Part shown: in pieces, positions 17,264 through 24,956 of the stretch
How the letters are laid out: every line of letters begins with the position of its first letter
How positions within the stretch are numbered: position 1 is the first letter of the stretch
Source of the DNA: Flavobacteriales bacterium
Lineage (GTDB): Bacteria; Bacteroidota; Bacteroidia; Flavobacteriales_F; PHOS-HE28
NCBI GenBank assembly: GCA_016788295.1
Contig: JAEUSY010000051.1
Coordinates: forward strand, 1-64,000
Length of the DNA: 64,000 nt
Direction of reading: 5' to 3'
Notes under the pieces: generated by a model
Seen by the model: only the letters and a program-made list of their open reading frames with translations
The model's database searches: none
What the model was told of the DNA's origin: nothing
Program-made: the position numbers and the translations under genes

Positions 17264-17297
17264 GGAAAAAGAACAGGTCCCCGTTCGGAGGACCTGT
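17264..17297 (-). terminator. Terminator of rpsT, at the radC start
   Basis: ACAGGTCC (17273-17280) pairs with GGACCTGT (17290-17297) around a 9-base loop. On the minus strand it is followed by TCTTTTTCC. It ends six bases before the radC ATG. Confidence 0.75.
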
Positions 17298-17319
17298 CCA
17301 AGATAGCGTTCGGAGCGGC

Positions 17320-17574
17320 TTACTTGAGGCCGTTCACATGCTTCTTGATGGAGCTCTTCAAGTTGGCTGCCTTGTTCTTGTGGATCACGTTGGTCTTCGC
17401 CAACTTGTCCAGCATGGAGGTCACTTCAGGGAGCAGCTTCTCTGCCTCCTTCTTATCGCTGGTCGTACGCAGCTTGCGCACCGCATTGCGGGTGGTCTTG
17501 TGCTGGTAACGGTTGCGCTCGTTGCGGGTCTCGGTCTGGCGGACGCGCTTCAGGGCGGACTTATGATTGGCCAT
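17320..17574 (-). CDS. rpsT: 30S ribosomal protein S20
   Basis: 84 residues, [20 protein letters not shown] at the start, with [15 protein letters not shown] in the middle and [19 protein letters not shown] at the end. These match S20 over its full length. It is a helical protein that binds 16S rRNA early in small-subunit assembly. A TATATTTG promoter box is 33 bases upstream and hairpins lie on both sides, so it forms its own transcript. Confidence 0.97.
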   Translation of the reverse strand: MANHKSALKRVRQTETRNERNRYQHKTTRNAVRKLRTTSDKKEAEKLLPEVTSMLDKLAKTNVIHKNKAANLKSSIKKHVNGLK

Positions 17575-17606
17575 GTCGTTCGTATTCCTTTTCCCGAAAG
17601 GGACGG

Positions 17607-17614
17607 CAAATATA
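17607..17614 (-). promoter_or_regulatory. Promoter -7 box of rpsT
   Basis: On the minus strand TATATTTG is followed by CCGTCCC, the same extension as at rpmH. A TTG lies about 17 bases further upstream on that strand, near the expected -33 position. Confidence 0.75.
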
Positions 17615-17644
17615 GGGTTCTTTCCACATCAACAAGCAATCGTG

Positions 17645-17675
17645 AAAAGAAAAGGCCGGGACGGTCCCGGCCTTT
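17645..17675 (-). terminator. Terminator of the priming sugar transferase
   Basis: AAAGGCCGGGA (17651-17661) and TCCCGGCCTTT (17665-17675) make a perfect 11-bp stem with a 3-base loop. On the minus strand it runs into TTTCTTTTC. It closes the exopolysaccharide block and isolates rpsT. Confidence 0.85.
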
Positions 17676-17693
17676 CCATGCGGAAGTGCTTGT

Positions 17694-18836
17694 TCAATAG
17701 GCATTGGGATCCTTGCCGAACATGTTGGTCACGGTCTTCACCACAATGCGCAGATCGAGCCAGAACGACCAGTTCTCCAAGTACCACACGTCCAGTTCCA
17801 CACGACGCTCCATCAATTCGGGGGTCTGCGTTTCACCCCGGAAACCGTTCACCTGTGCCCATCCAGTGATGCCCGGACGAACGAAGTGACGCACCATGTA
17901 CTTGTCGATGATATCGCGGTACTGGTCGTTGAGGCGCAGCGGGTGCGGACGGGGACCCACCACGCTCATGTGCCCGAAGAGCACGTTGAGGAACTGCGGC
18001 ATCTCATCCAAGTTGCTCTTGCGAAGGAAGCGCCCAACAGCTGTGACCCGTGGGTCGTTCTTGGTGGCCTGCTTCACATCGCTCTCCTTGTTCATGCGCA
18101 TGCTGCGGAACTTCCAGCACACGAATTCCTTGTTGTCCTTGCCCAAGCGCATCTGCTTGAAGAACACTGGACCCCGACTGGAAAGCTTCACCAGGATGGC
18201 AAGCAAGGGGAACAGCCAACTGAAGATGAACACGATGACACCGAGCGAGAACACGATGTCGAACGCGCGCTTCATGCGGCGGTTCATGGTGCGGTCCAGC
18301 GGCTCGCGACGCAGCTTGCTCACGGGCACGGCGCCATGGAACTCCAGATCGGTGGTCTTCACCACGGGGATGAAGCTCTCGGCACTGGGTATGACTCGGA
18401 AGCGGATGGTGTTCCGCTCGCAGAACTCCATCAACTCCGTGATGTCCTGGCGGCGTGTACCGGGCAGTGCGCAGTAAACGATGTCGATGCGGTTCTGGAT
18501 GGCGTAAGCCTTGGCAGCCTCCACATCACCCACACGACGGGCACCCAACGCACCATTTACAGGCGCGTCATTGAACAGGCCGCAGAAACGATATCCGCGT
18601 ACGGTCTGGTCCTCGCAGTATTGGAAGATCTCCTCAGCAGCAGGGCCATCACCAACAATAATGAGGTCTTTGACCGTGGTCAACGGCTCGAGGGTGAGCA
18701 CCCTGTTGATCCCGGTCTGCACGTTCTGAATGGATAAGCGGCTTGAGCGCAGCAATGTACTGAGTTCCGCACCAAGCTCGGCCGACCCTGCTCCCCCTAC
18801 TATCGCTCCATCCTTCGCGGTAATGGTCTTCTCCAT
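17694..18836 (-). CDS. Polyprenyl-phosphate sugar-1-phosphate transferase (priming glycosyltransferase)
   Basis: 380 residues from the ATG at 18834-18836. It should transfer a sugar-phosphate to undecaprenyl phosphate, starting repeat-unit synthesis. A Rossmann-like CoA-binding region begins at VKDLIIVGDGPAAEEIFQYC (about 55). The catalytic part begins after one hydrophobic segment (RAFDIVFSLGVIVFIFSWLF) with GPVFFKQMRLGKDNKEF, WKFRSMRMN, LRKSNLDEMPQFLNVLFGHM, VGPRPHPL and RPGITGWAQVNGFRG. Relatives of about 460 residues start with four or five membrane helices; here that bundle is replaced by about 50 polar residues. The promoter lies 40 bases upstream. Confidence 0.9.
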   Translation of the reverse strand: MEKTITAKDGAIVGGAGSAELGAELSTLLRSSRLSIQNVQTGINRVLTLEPLTTVKDLIIVGDGPAAEEIFQYCEDQTVRGYRFCGLFNDAPVNGALGARRVGDVEAAKAYAIQNRIDIVYCALPGTRRQDITELMEFCERNTIRFRVIPSAESFIPVVKTTDLEFHGAVPVSKLRREPLDRTMNRRMKRAFDIVFSLGVIVFIFSWLFPLLAILVKLSSRGPVFFKQMRLGKDNKEFVCWKFRSMRMNKESDVKQATKNDPRVTAVGRFLRKSNLDEMPQFLNVLFGHMSVVGPRPHPLRLNDQYRDIIDKYMVRHFVRPGITGWAQVNGFRGETQTPELMERRVELDVWYLENWSFWLDLRIVVKTVTNMFGKDPNAY

Positions 18837-18875
18837 GTTCCTGTGCGTTGATCCCCATCTTCCGTCCGGGGAGTC

Positions 18876-18883
18876 CAAATGTA
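18876..18883 (-). promoter_or_regulatory. Promoter -7 box of the priming transferase
   Basis: The minus strand reads TACATTTG, with TTGAC 21 bases upstream as a fitting -33 element. CGTCGA repeats overlap the spacer and the region just upstream. Confidence 0.72.
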
Positions 18884-18890
18884 TCGTGGT

Positions 18891-18937
18891 CGTCGAAGAA
18901 AAGTCAAGTTCGTCGAAATTATTTAACCATTCGTCGA
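18891..18937. promoter_or_regulatory. Three CGTCGA repeats at 20-21 bp spacing (candidate operator)
   Basis: CGTCGA occurs at 18891-18896, 18911-18916 and 18932-18937, in the contexts GTCGTCGAAG, TTCGTCGAAA and TTCGTCGACA. Spacings of 20 and 21 bases place the copies on one face of the helix. The first lies in the promoter spacer and the second just upstream of the -33 element. The same hexamer occurs twice, 20 bases apart, at 22052-22077. Confidence 0.5.
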
Positions 18938-19058
18938 CATGCTACAGCTTTCAAATTCGCCTTTTCGGCCGCATGGACCCGTATTCCGGACCCTTCTTTT
19001 CAACTGACCGCCAGCGAGTTATAACACCCTTGCACCCAACGAAGCACCTCACCATCAC

Positions 19059-19829
19059 CTATGCCACGTCGGACGTTCGTCGAAGCATTGCCTTCAAAAC
19101 GAGGAACAAGAAGATCGTATTGGTGACGAGGTAACGCTTCCAGAGCCTCCGGGGCTCCAACCAAAGTCGGTAGAGCCACTCCAGCGATAGGTCGCGCATC
19201 CATTTGGGAGCACGCGTATCCATGCCAGCGTAGAGCAGGAACGCCCCGCCGAGGCCGAGCATCACGGCATTCACCCTGCCCTTCATGGCCGCCATCCAGC
19301 GCTCCTGCTTGGGGCAGCCCAATGAGACCATGACAATATGGGCACCTGTTCCGTTGATGCGAGCGGCCTCCGCATCCATGTCCAAGGCCTCCAACGGGCC
19401 AAAAGGTGGCGCGTAGGTCCCGGCGAAACGAATTCCCGGTATCTCTTTGACCGCGCGTTCCACCATGCGCTGTTGCACCTCGGCTGATGCACCGTACAAG
19501 TAGACCAATAGTCCCTCGCGGGCGGCTTTCTCAAGGAGGGCTGGCAGGATATCGTTCCCGGCCACACGTTCTTGACCCACCTTGTGGAATGCGTTCAGCA
19601 CTTTCACCACCGGCATGCCGTCCGCGGTGGCAAGGTCCGCTTGGTTGACCACCTTCGCGAAGGCTTCATCACGTGCTTCCACGGTCATGTGGGCATTCAC
19701 GCAGCACACATACGATGACCGGTGAGCAGCGCCGAGGTCGGCCATGGTATTGATCTGGTCCTGGAACGACCCCAATGTGATGTCGGCCGTCAATACCCTG
19801 CGCTTGGGCGGATGAACCGGAATGTCCAT
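19059..19829 (-). CDS. WecG/TagA/CpsF-family glycosyltransferase
   Basis: 256 residues. The GT26 family adds ManNAc or ManNAcA (or related sugars) to a lipid-linked GlcNAc. Signatures: VCCVNAHMTVEARDEAF, ATADGMPVVKVLN, RVAGNDILPALLEKA, VYLYGASAEVQQRM, GTYAPPFGPLEA, and VMVSLGCPKQERWMA with LGLGGAFLLYAG. All catalytic-region motifs appear intact. It overlaps the epimerase gene by one base. The wecB product UDP-ManNAc, made in the neighbouring operon, is a natural donor. Confidence 0.9.
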   Translation of the reverse strand: MDIPVHPPKRRVLTADITLGSFQDQINTMADLGAAHRSSYVCCVNAHMTVEARDEAFAKVVNQADLATADGMPVVKVLNAFHKVGQERVAGNDILPALLEKAAREGLLVYLYGASAEVQQRMVERAVKEIPGIRFAGTYAPPFGPLEALDMDAEAARINGTGAHIVMVSLGCPKQERWMAAMKGRVNAVMLGLGGAFLLYAGMDTRAPKWMRDLSLEWLYRLWLEPRRLWKRYLVTNTIFLFLVLKAMLRRTSDVA

Positions 19830-20842
19830 TACCGGTCGGCGTTCTTTTGGCGTACATCCTTCAGCACCGGCGCTACGATGCGCTCACTACCGTTATCGTA
19901 CCAGCGCACCATGGCCTTCACTCCTTCCTGCATCGTCCATGGCGCCTCACCCACCACCTGAATGGTCTTGTCCATGGGCGTTACATAGTCGCTGGTCATG
20001 CTTCGGAAGCGACCACTGGAAATGGGGAACGGGATACGCACAGCCTTGAGGACATCGCCTCCCAAGGCCAATAACCGGATAAGTCCTGTGGGGATGTACC
20101 GCACCGGCTTGCCCGTGAGCTCCTTTGAAACGACCTCCACCCATTCCTTCAGATCGAAGGGACGATCGCCCACATAAAGGACCTGACGATCCACCAAGGC
20201 ACGGGGCAAGGTCAGCATGCGATCGATCTGCCAGACCACATTACCTACATATCCATAGCTGCGGATCACGCGGCCCTTTCCAGGATGGAAGTACAGCCCT
20301 TTGCGCATCACTTTGAACATGACATCGCGGTATCGCAATGACCACGGCCCCCAAATAGTCGTGGGCCTGATGATGGTCCACGCGCAGTTCAGCTTGGCCT
20401 CACGCGTCACCATCTCCGTCCTCCGCTTCGATTCGCCATACACGGTGAACGGCTTGAAATCGAGGTCGTGCGCGGGTTGGTAGCCGGCCTCGCAAACGAA
20501 CTGTGTGCTGGTGACAATGATGCGTTCGATGCCGGGGTGTTGCTTCACCACCTCCAACAGTATCCGTGTGCCCTCATGGTTCTGGCGGTAGGCATCCACA
20601 TCCACCAGCTCGTCCGTATCGGTGCGGGCCGCAAGGTGAATGACGTGCGTGGGCCCGAAGTCCTTGAAGGCCTTCTCCACAGCGGCCTGGTCCATGATGT
20701 CCAGCTCACGCCAGTAGGGCCGTTGGTCCGGATCGAGTGGAGGGTTCCAGTCGATGTTCATCAGCTGAACACCGCGCTCCCGATAGAACGCCACGAGATT
20801 GGTGCCGATAAAACCGGACCCGCCGGTAACGAGAATGCGCAT
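19829..20842 (-). CDS. NAD-dependent epimerase/dehydratase (extended SDR)
   Basis: 337 residues. The NAD-binding GGSGFIG is at residues 7-13, HLAARTDTDE follows near 70, the catalytic YGESK near 135, and RPTTIWGP near 160. It would act on a nucleotide sugar or lipid-linked sugar in polysaccharide synthesis. It lies between a GT4 and a GT26 transferase in one transcript. Substrate and exact reaction (4-epimerase, dehydratase or reductase) cannot be fixed from the sequence. Confidence 0.88.
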   Translation of the reverse strand: MRILVTGGSGFIGTNLVAFYRERGVQLMNIDWNPPLDPDQRPYWRELDIMDQAAVEKAFKDFGPTHVIHLAARTDTDELVDVDAYRQNHEGTRILLEVVKQHPGIERIIVTSTQFVCEAGYQPAHDLDFKPFTVYGESKRRTEMVTREAKLNCAWTIIRPTTIWGPWSLRYRDVMFKVMRKGLYFHPGKGRVIRSYGYVGNVVWQIDRMLTLPRALVDRQVLYVGDRPFDLKEWVEVVSKELTGKPVRYIPTGLIRLLALGGDVLKAVRIPFPISSGRFRSMTSDYVTPMDKTIQVVGEAPWTMQEGVKAMVRWYDNGSERIVAPVLKDVRQKNADR

Positions 20843-20850
20843 GGTTCTAA

Positions 20851-21981
20851 TTACTGCTCAAACAGTGCCATCAGTTCACGTTCCATGGCACGGTGAAAGG
20901 CGTTCAACGTAAATCGTTCCTGAAAGATGCGTCGTCCGGCCTCGCCCATGGTAATTCGCAACGCAGGGTCGCCCGCCAGCTGGACCAATCGATCGGCAAC
21001 GGCGTCCGGGGCCTGGATGGGGACCAGGTATCCGTTGACACCGTCCGACACGACAGAAGGAATTCCGCGCCATTGGGTGGAGACCACTGGTTTGGCGAAC
21101 TGCATGGCCTCGGCCAACACAAGGCCAAAGCTCTCCGCCTCGAAATAGGAGGGGAAACAAAAGATGTCGCAGGCAGCGAAACAGGCGAACTTCTCCAGGT
21201 CCCGTTTCACACCGAGGAATTCCACACGGGCCTCGAGGCCATGTTCCGTAACAAAGCCGCGCACTTCCGCCTCGAAACCTGCATCGCCCCACTTTCCCAT
21301 GAGCTGTAGTCGTGCATCAACACCGCTTGAGACGACCGTATGGAAAGCCTGCAACAGCACGCGCACACCCTTGCTGGGAATGAGCACCCCTGTGAACAGT
21401 ATGACCAATGGCTCTCCGGGGCCGGCCCTGCGCTCAGGGACCCGACCACGCACGTCCTCAATACCGTTCGGCACCACCACGTTCCTGGCCGCCCCCAAGG
21501 CCAACCCATCGTCCGGATTCTGTGGTGCGGTTCGAATGGCCAGTGCGGGCCTGCCATAGGCATAGCGGAACAGTGGACGTAACGCACTGGGCAAGGCGGG
21601 CGCGAACGTGGACACCCCGCCTGCATGGAAGTGGAACACCACTTTGCGGAACAACCAGCGTGTGGCGCAAAGAAGTACGATATCGCGCAGCACGGGCACC
21701 TTGTTGGGGCCACTGGGCGGATAATAAAGCACAGGCGTGCGCCACCGGAAACGGGCCCACCAGATGTGCAGGATGGTGGTGAACAGTACCCACACCTTGC
21801 GGAAGGCGAACTTGCCCACGCTCTCCATGTCCTCCGAGAACGCCATACGCACATGGAACAGGAGTATGTGTTCGAACCGACCCAGCAGGAGCTTTTCGAT
21901 CATTACGGCCTGCCCCCCGAACGGAGGTGGGGTCTGGCCCACCACGAGGATACGGTACCGGTGCGTGTGCATGAACGGCAA
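20851..21981 (-). CDS. Glycosyltransferase family 4
   Basis: 376 residues. GT-B fold motifs: LVVGQTPPPFGGQAVMIEKL near the N-terminus, then LVILFTGVLIPSKGVRVLLQ (donor-side start), VEFLGVKRDLEKFACFAACD and the E(x7)E segment EAESFGLVLAEAMQFAKPVV. It should transfer a sugar from a nucleotide donor to a lipid-linked acceptor at the inner face of the membrane. It is the first gene of the block ending with the WecG-like gene. Transcription begins in the 173-base region shared with the divergent beta-helix gene. Confidence 0.9.
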   Translation of the reverse strand: MPFMHTHRYRILVVGQTPPPFGGQAVMIEKLLLGRFEHILLFHVRMAFSEDMESVGKFAFRKVWVLFTTILHIWWARFRWRTPVLYYPPSGPNKVPVLRDIVLLCATRWLFRKVVFHFHAGGVSTFAPALPSALRPLFRYAYGRPALAIRTAPQNPDDGLALGAARNVVVPNGIEDVRGRVPERRAGPGEPLVILFTGVLIPSKGVRVLLQAFHTVVSSGVDARLQLMGKWGDAGFEAEVRGFVTEHGLEARVEFLGVKRDLEKFACFAACDIFCFPSYFEAESFGLVLAEAMQFAKPVVSTQWRGIPSVVSDGVNGYLVPIQAPDAVADRLVQLAGDPALRITMGEAGRRIFQERFTLNAFHRAMERELMALFEQ

Positions 21982-22051
21982 AACTACCCGGCGCCCATCT
22001 CAGCGCTCCGCTGCACGCCCCAGCTCCATCAACAGCCAGCCGTTGAGCATT

Positions 22052-22077
22052 CGTCGACAAAATCGCAGATACGTCGA
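22052..22077. promoter_or_regulatory. Two CGTCGA repeats 20 bp apart (candidate operator)
   Basis: CGTCGA at 22052-22057 (TTCGTCGACA) and 22072-22077 (TACGTCGAAA) lie between the divergent GT4 and beta-helix genes. Spacing and flanks match the set at 18891-18937. No exact TAnnTTTG box was found in this region on either strand. Confidence 0.45.
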
Positions 22078-22154
22078 AAAAGAGAGCCTTTCTGTCGGCT
22101 TCTAGTAACACAAAATGGGCATGTCGGGTTGAACGACCCCAAAGCAACGGACCC

Positions 22155-24890
22155 ATGCGGAATCCCATACTCGCCCACCTGCTCCTGATCATCGGCCTTC
22201 TGGCGGGAAAGTGCGCCATGGCGACCATCTACTATGTGTCGCCCAACGGTAGCGATAGCAACAATGGAACCTCGGCCGCAACGGCGTGGCAGAACATATC
22301 ACGGGTGAACCAGATCAGCTCCTCGCTTCAACCCGGCGATAAGGTGCTGTTCCAACGCGGAGGAACCTACCGTGGTAAGCTCACCATTTCCTCCAACGGT
22401 ACGGCCGCTGCGAAGATCGAGGTGGGAGCCTATGGAACAGGTGCACGTCCCATCATCAAAGGCAGCGTGGCCGTTGCGAACTGGACCAACCACTCCGGTA
22501 ATATCTGGCGCGCCCCGATCAGCCAATCCGTGAAGCATGTTTACGTGAATGGCCAGTTGATGACCATTGCGCGCTACCCGAACACCGGTTGGCTGCGCGT
22601 GGACCAAGGCACCAGCACCAGTACCACCGATAGCGAACTGACACAGGCCAACGGCTACTGGAACGGAGCCACCGCTGTTATCCGCACCACCAACTGGAGC
22701 TACGACACCGCGCGTGTGACCGCATTCACCGGCAACACGCTGACGCATACTGCAACAGGCAACAACCTGTACAGCCAGAACTGGGGCTACTTCCTGCGCA
22801 ACAAGCTAAGCGAACTTGACATGCCCGGCGAATGGTTCTTTGATAGCGCTGCGGGTCAACTGTACCTGTGGTGCCCCGCGAACGCCAACCCGAACCATGT
22901 ACTTGTGGAGGCCAGCGTTGTGGACAACGGGATATTCGTGAGCTGGCAACGTCAGCACATCAAGATCACGGAGATCGCCATGCAACACCAGTTCGATGCC
23001 GCCCTGCGTCTCAGTGGAAGCACCCAACTGGAAGCCTCCAACTGTTCATTCTCCGAGGTCTTCCAGGCCATCAAGAGCACGGGCAACAACCAGAACTTCC
23101 ACCACCTGGACATCGAGCGCACCTACGGCACGGCGGTCCATCTGATGGATAGCTACAGCAGTCTTACACACAGCACGTTCAATAACGTGTGCGTGGAGCC
23201 TGGCCTTGGAGAGAACAACTGGGGGTACTTCGGTATCCGTGCCACTGGTGCCGGGTTGGTGATCACCGACAACGTTCTTGAGGACATCGGCTACATCGGC
23301 ATCGGTGCCGATGGTAATGCGCTGATCGAACGGAACGTGGTGCGCAGGGCATTGCTCATACTCAATGATGGTGGTGGCATCGCCATTGACAATGCCGACG
23401 GCCTGATCATCCGGAACAACATCGTATCGGACATCAGCGGCAATATTGAAAGCACTGCGCCCAACTTCCAGGCCTACCATCCCATCTGCCATGGCATCTA
23501 CTTCGGCAACATCAGCATCAAGAACACGCTGGTGAAGAGCAACACAGTGGCCAATTGCCTGGGTAGCGGCGTGCACGTGGACCATACCATGGTAAGTCAG
23601 GGCAACCGCATCGAGGACAACGTGCTGTTCAACAACACCGTGCAGCTGAGCATCTCCGACTTCAGCAACTACAACGGCCCCGGGGCAACAGCTCCCTACC
23701 ACGTGCCCGCATTCAATGATGTTTACACGGGCAACGTGCTCTACAGCCTCACGAAGGACCAACTGTGCATGCAGCAATTGCACATGTACTCCAACAACTG
23801 GGTGGACTACGGGACCTTTGAGAACAACTACTACTTCAACCCCTACAACGACCGTAGCATCCGCCTGTTCAACACCTTCGGCGGGTTCGAGCGCTATTTC
23901 ACCCTAGAACGTTGGCAGGCCGAACGAGGCAAGGACCTGACCTCGAGCCGCAGTCCGCTTTACCTGGCTGACCAAGCGGTCACCGAGTTCTTTGGGGCCG
24001 ACCTGGTACCCAATGGGGCCTTCGGCAGCAACATCAACGGCTGGAGCGGATGGCCCACACAGGCACAGCTCACGCACGACCAGAACAACCTGGACAACGG
24101 CAGCCTGCGTGTGAGCTTCACCAACAACGCGAGCTACAATACCTTCAGCCTGAAGCACAATACACTGGTGCCCATCCAAAGCGGCAACTGGTACCGATTA
24201 CGATTCAGTATCGTCAGCCCAATGCATGGCGAAGTGCTGGTGGGATTCAAGGGCCAGACCCAACTGAGCGGACCGAACATGGAGGGCAAGCGTACCATTC
24301 CCTTCAGCACACAGCGCAGGGATGTGACCATCTTCTTCCAGAGCACCATCACGGACCAGGGTTACTGCTCGTTCACCAACAGCTACCTGGAGGGCATCTA
24401 CAACGTGGATAACATCCAATTGCATCGTGTCAGCGTAACACCGCTCGATCCCTTGGAGAAGCAACAGTTGTTCGTGAACGATGGACCCACTGCCCAGACC
24501 GTGAACCTGACCGGATGTTGGCGCGATGTACAGGGCGAACTACACACCGGTTCGTTCGTGCTGCCTGCTTACAGTTCAGCGGTACTGGTGAAGGAGGATG
24601 ACGCCACGTGCATCAGCACCGATGTAAATGAAGATGCCCCAAGCTCCGCTCACGACAGCTTCGCCTACCCCAATCCTGCGACCGCAGGAACAAGCCTGCA
24701 GATGAGCACCAACATCAACTCCCCTTGGAGCCTAACGGCCTTCAACATGGAGGGCAAGTTGGTGTGGAGCTTGAACGGAGCGGCCGGAGACCGAACGATC
24801 ACTGTTCCTGAAGCGCTGGACCCAGGCACCTACCTCCTGGTAGTGCGGAGCGCTGAAGGGACGCTGAGACAGCGACTGATGGTGCTTTAG
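22155..24890 (+). CDS. Secreted right-handed beta-helix protein with T9SS tail
   Basis: 911 residues. A signal peptide (about 1-22) is followed by IYYVSPNGSDSNNGTSAATA, the usual opening of parallel beta-helix polysaccharide-active proteins. Residues about 270-530 carry repeated turns such as ITDNVLEDIGYIGIGADGN and LIIRNNIVSDIS. Residues about 615-765 look like a carbohydrate-binding module (NGSLRVSFTN, NWYRLRFSI). The C-terminal 80 residues, from YPNPATAGTSLQMS to LRQRLMVL, are a T9SS type A sorting domain. It is likely a cell-surface or secreted lyase, hydrolase or epimerase for an acidic polysaccharide. Catalytic residues were not identified. It is the only plus-strand gene inside the polysaccharide locus. 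Confidence 0.85.
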   Translation: MRNPILAHLLLIIGLLAGKCAMATIYYVSPNGSDSNNGTSAATAWQNISRVNQISSSLQPGDKVLFQRGGTYRGKLTISSNGTAAAKIEVGAYGTGARPIIKGSVAVANWTNHSGNIWRAPISQSVKHVYVNGQLMTIARYPNTGWLRVDQGTSTSTTDSELTQANGYWNGATAVIRTTNWSYDTARVTAFTGNTLTHTATGNNLYSQNWGYFLRNKLSELDMPGEWFFDSAAGQLYLWCPANANPNHVLVEASVVDNGIFVSWQRQHIKITEIAMQHQFDAALRLSGSTQLEASNCSFSEVFQAIKSTGNNQNFHHLDIERTYGTAVHLMDSYSSLTHSTFNNVCVEPGLGENNWGYFGIRATGAGLVITDNVLEDIGYIGIGADGNALIERNVVRRALLILNDGGGIAIDNADGLIIRNNIVSDISGNIESTAPNFQAYHPICHGIYFGNISIKNTLVKSNTVANCLGSGVHVDHTMVSQGNRIEDNVLFNNTVQLSISDFSNYNGPGATAPYHVPAFNDVYTGNVLYSLTKDQLCMQQLHMYSNNWVDYGTFENNYYFNPYNDRSIRLFNTFGGFERYFTLERWQAERGKDLTSSRSPLYLADQAVTEFFGADLVPNGAFGSNINGWSGWPTQAQLTHDQNNLDNGSLRVSFTNNASYNTFSLKHNTLVPIQSGNWYRLRFSIVSPMHGEVLVGFKGQTQLSGPNMEGKRTIPFSTQRRDVTIFFQSTITDQGYCSFTNSYLEGIYNVDNIQLHRVSVTPLDPLEKQQLFVNDGPTAQTVNLTGCWRDVQGELHTGSFVLPAYSSAVLVKEDDATCISTDVNEDAPSSAHDSFAYPNPATAGTSLQMSTNINSPWSLTAFNMEGKLVWSLNGAAGDRTITVPEALDPGTYLLVVRSAEGTLRQRLMVL

Positions 24891-24907
24891 GGACATGAGC
24901 AAGAATG

Positions 24908-24936
24908 AACACCCTCCCCAGACCGGGGAGGGTGTT
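24908..24936. terminator. Bidirectional hairpin between the beta-helix and polymerase genes
   Basis: AACACCCTCCCC and GGGGAGGGTGTT pair perfectly over 12 bp with a 5-base loop. It lies 18 bases after the beta-helix stop and 20 before the convergent gene's stop. Neither side has a long T tract, so termination strength is uncertain. Confidence 0.65.
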
Positions 24937-24956
24937 CGCGTTCATGGCCTTATGTG

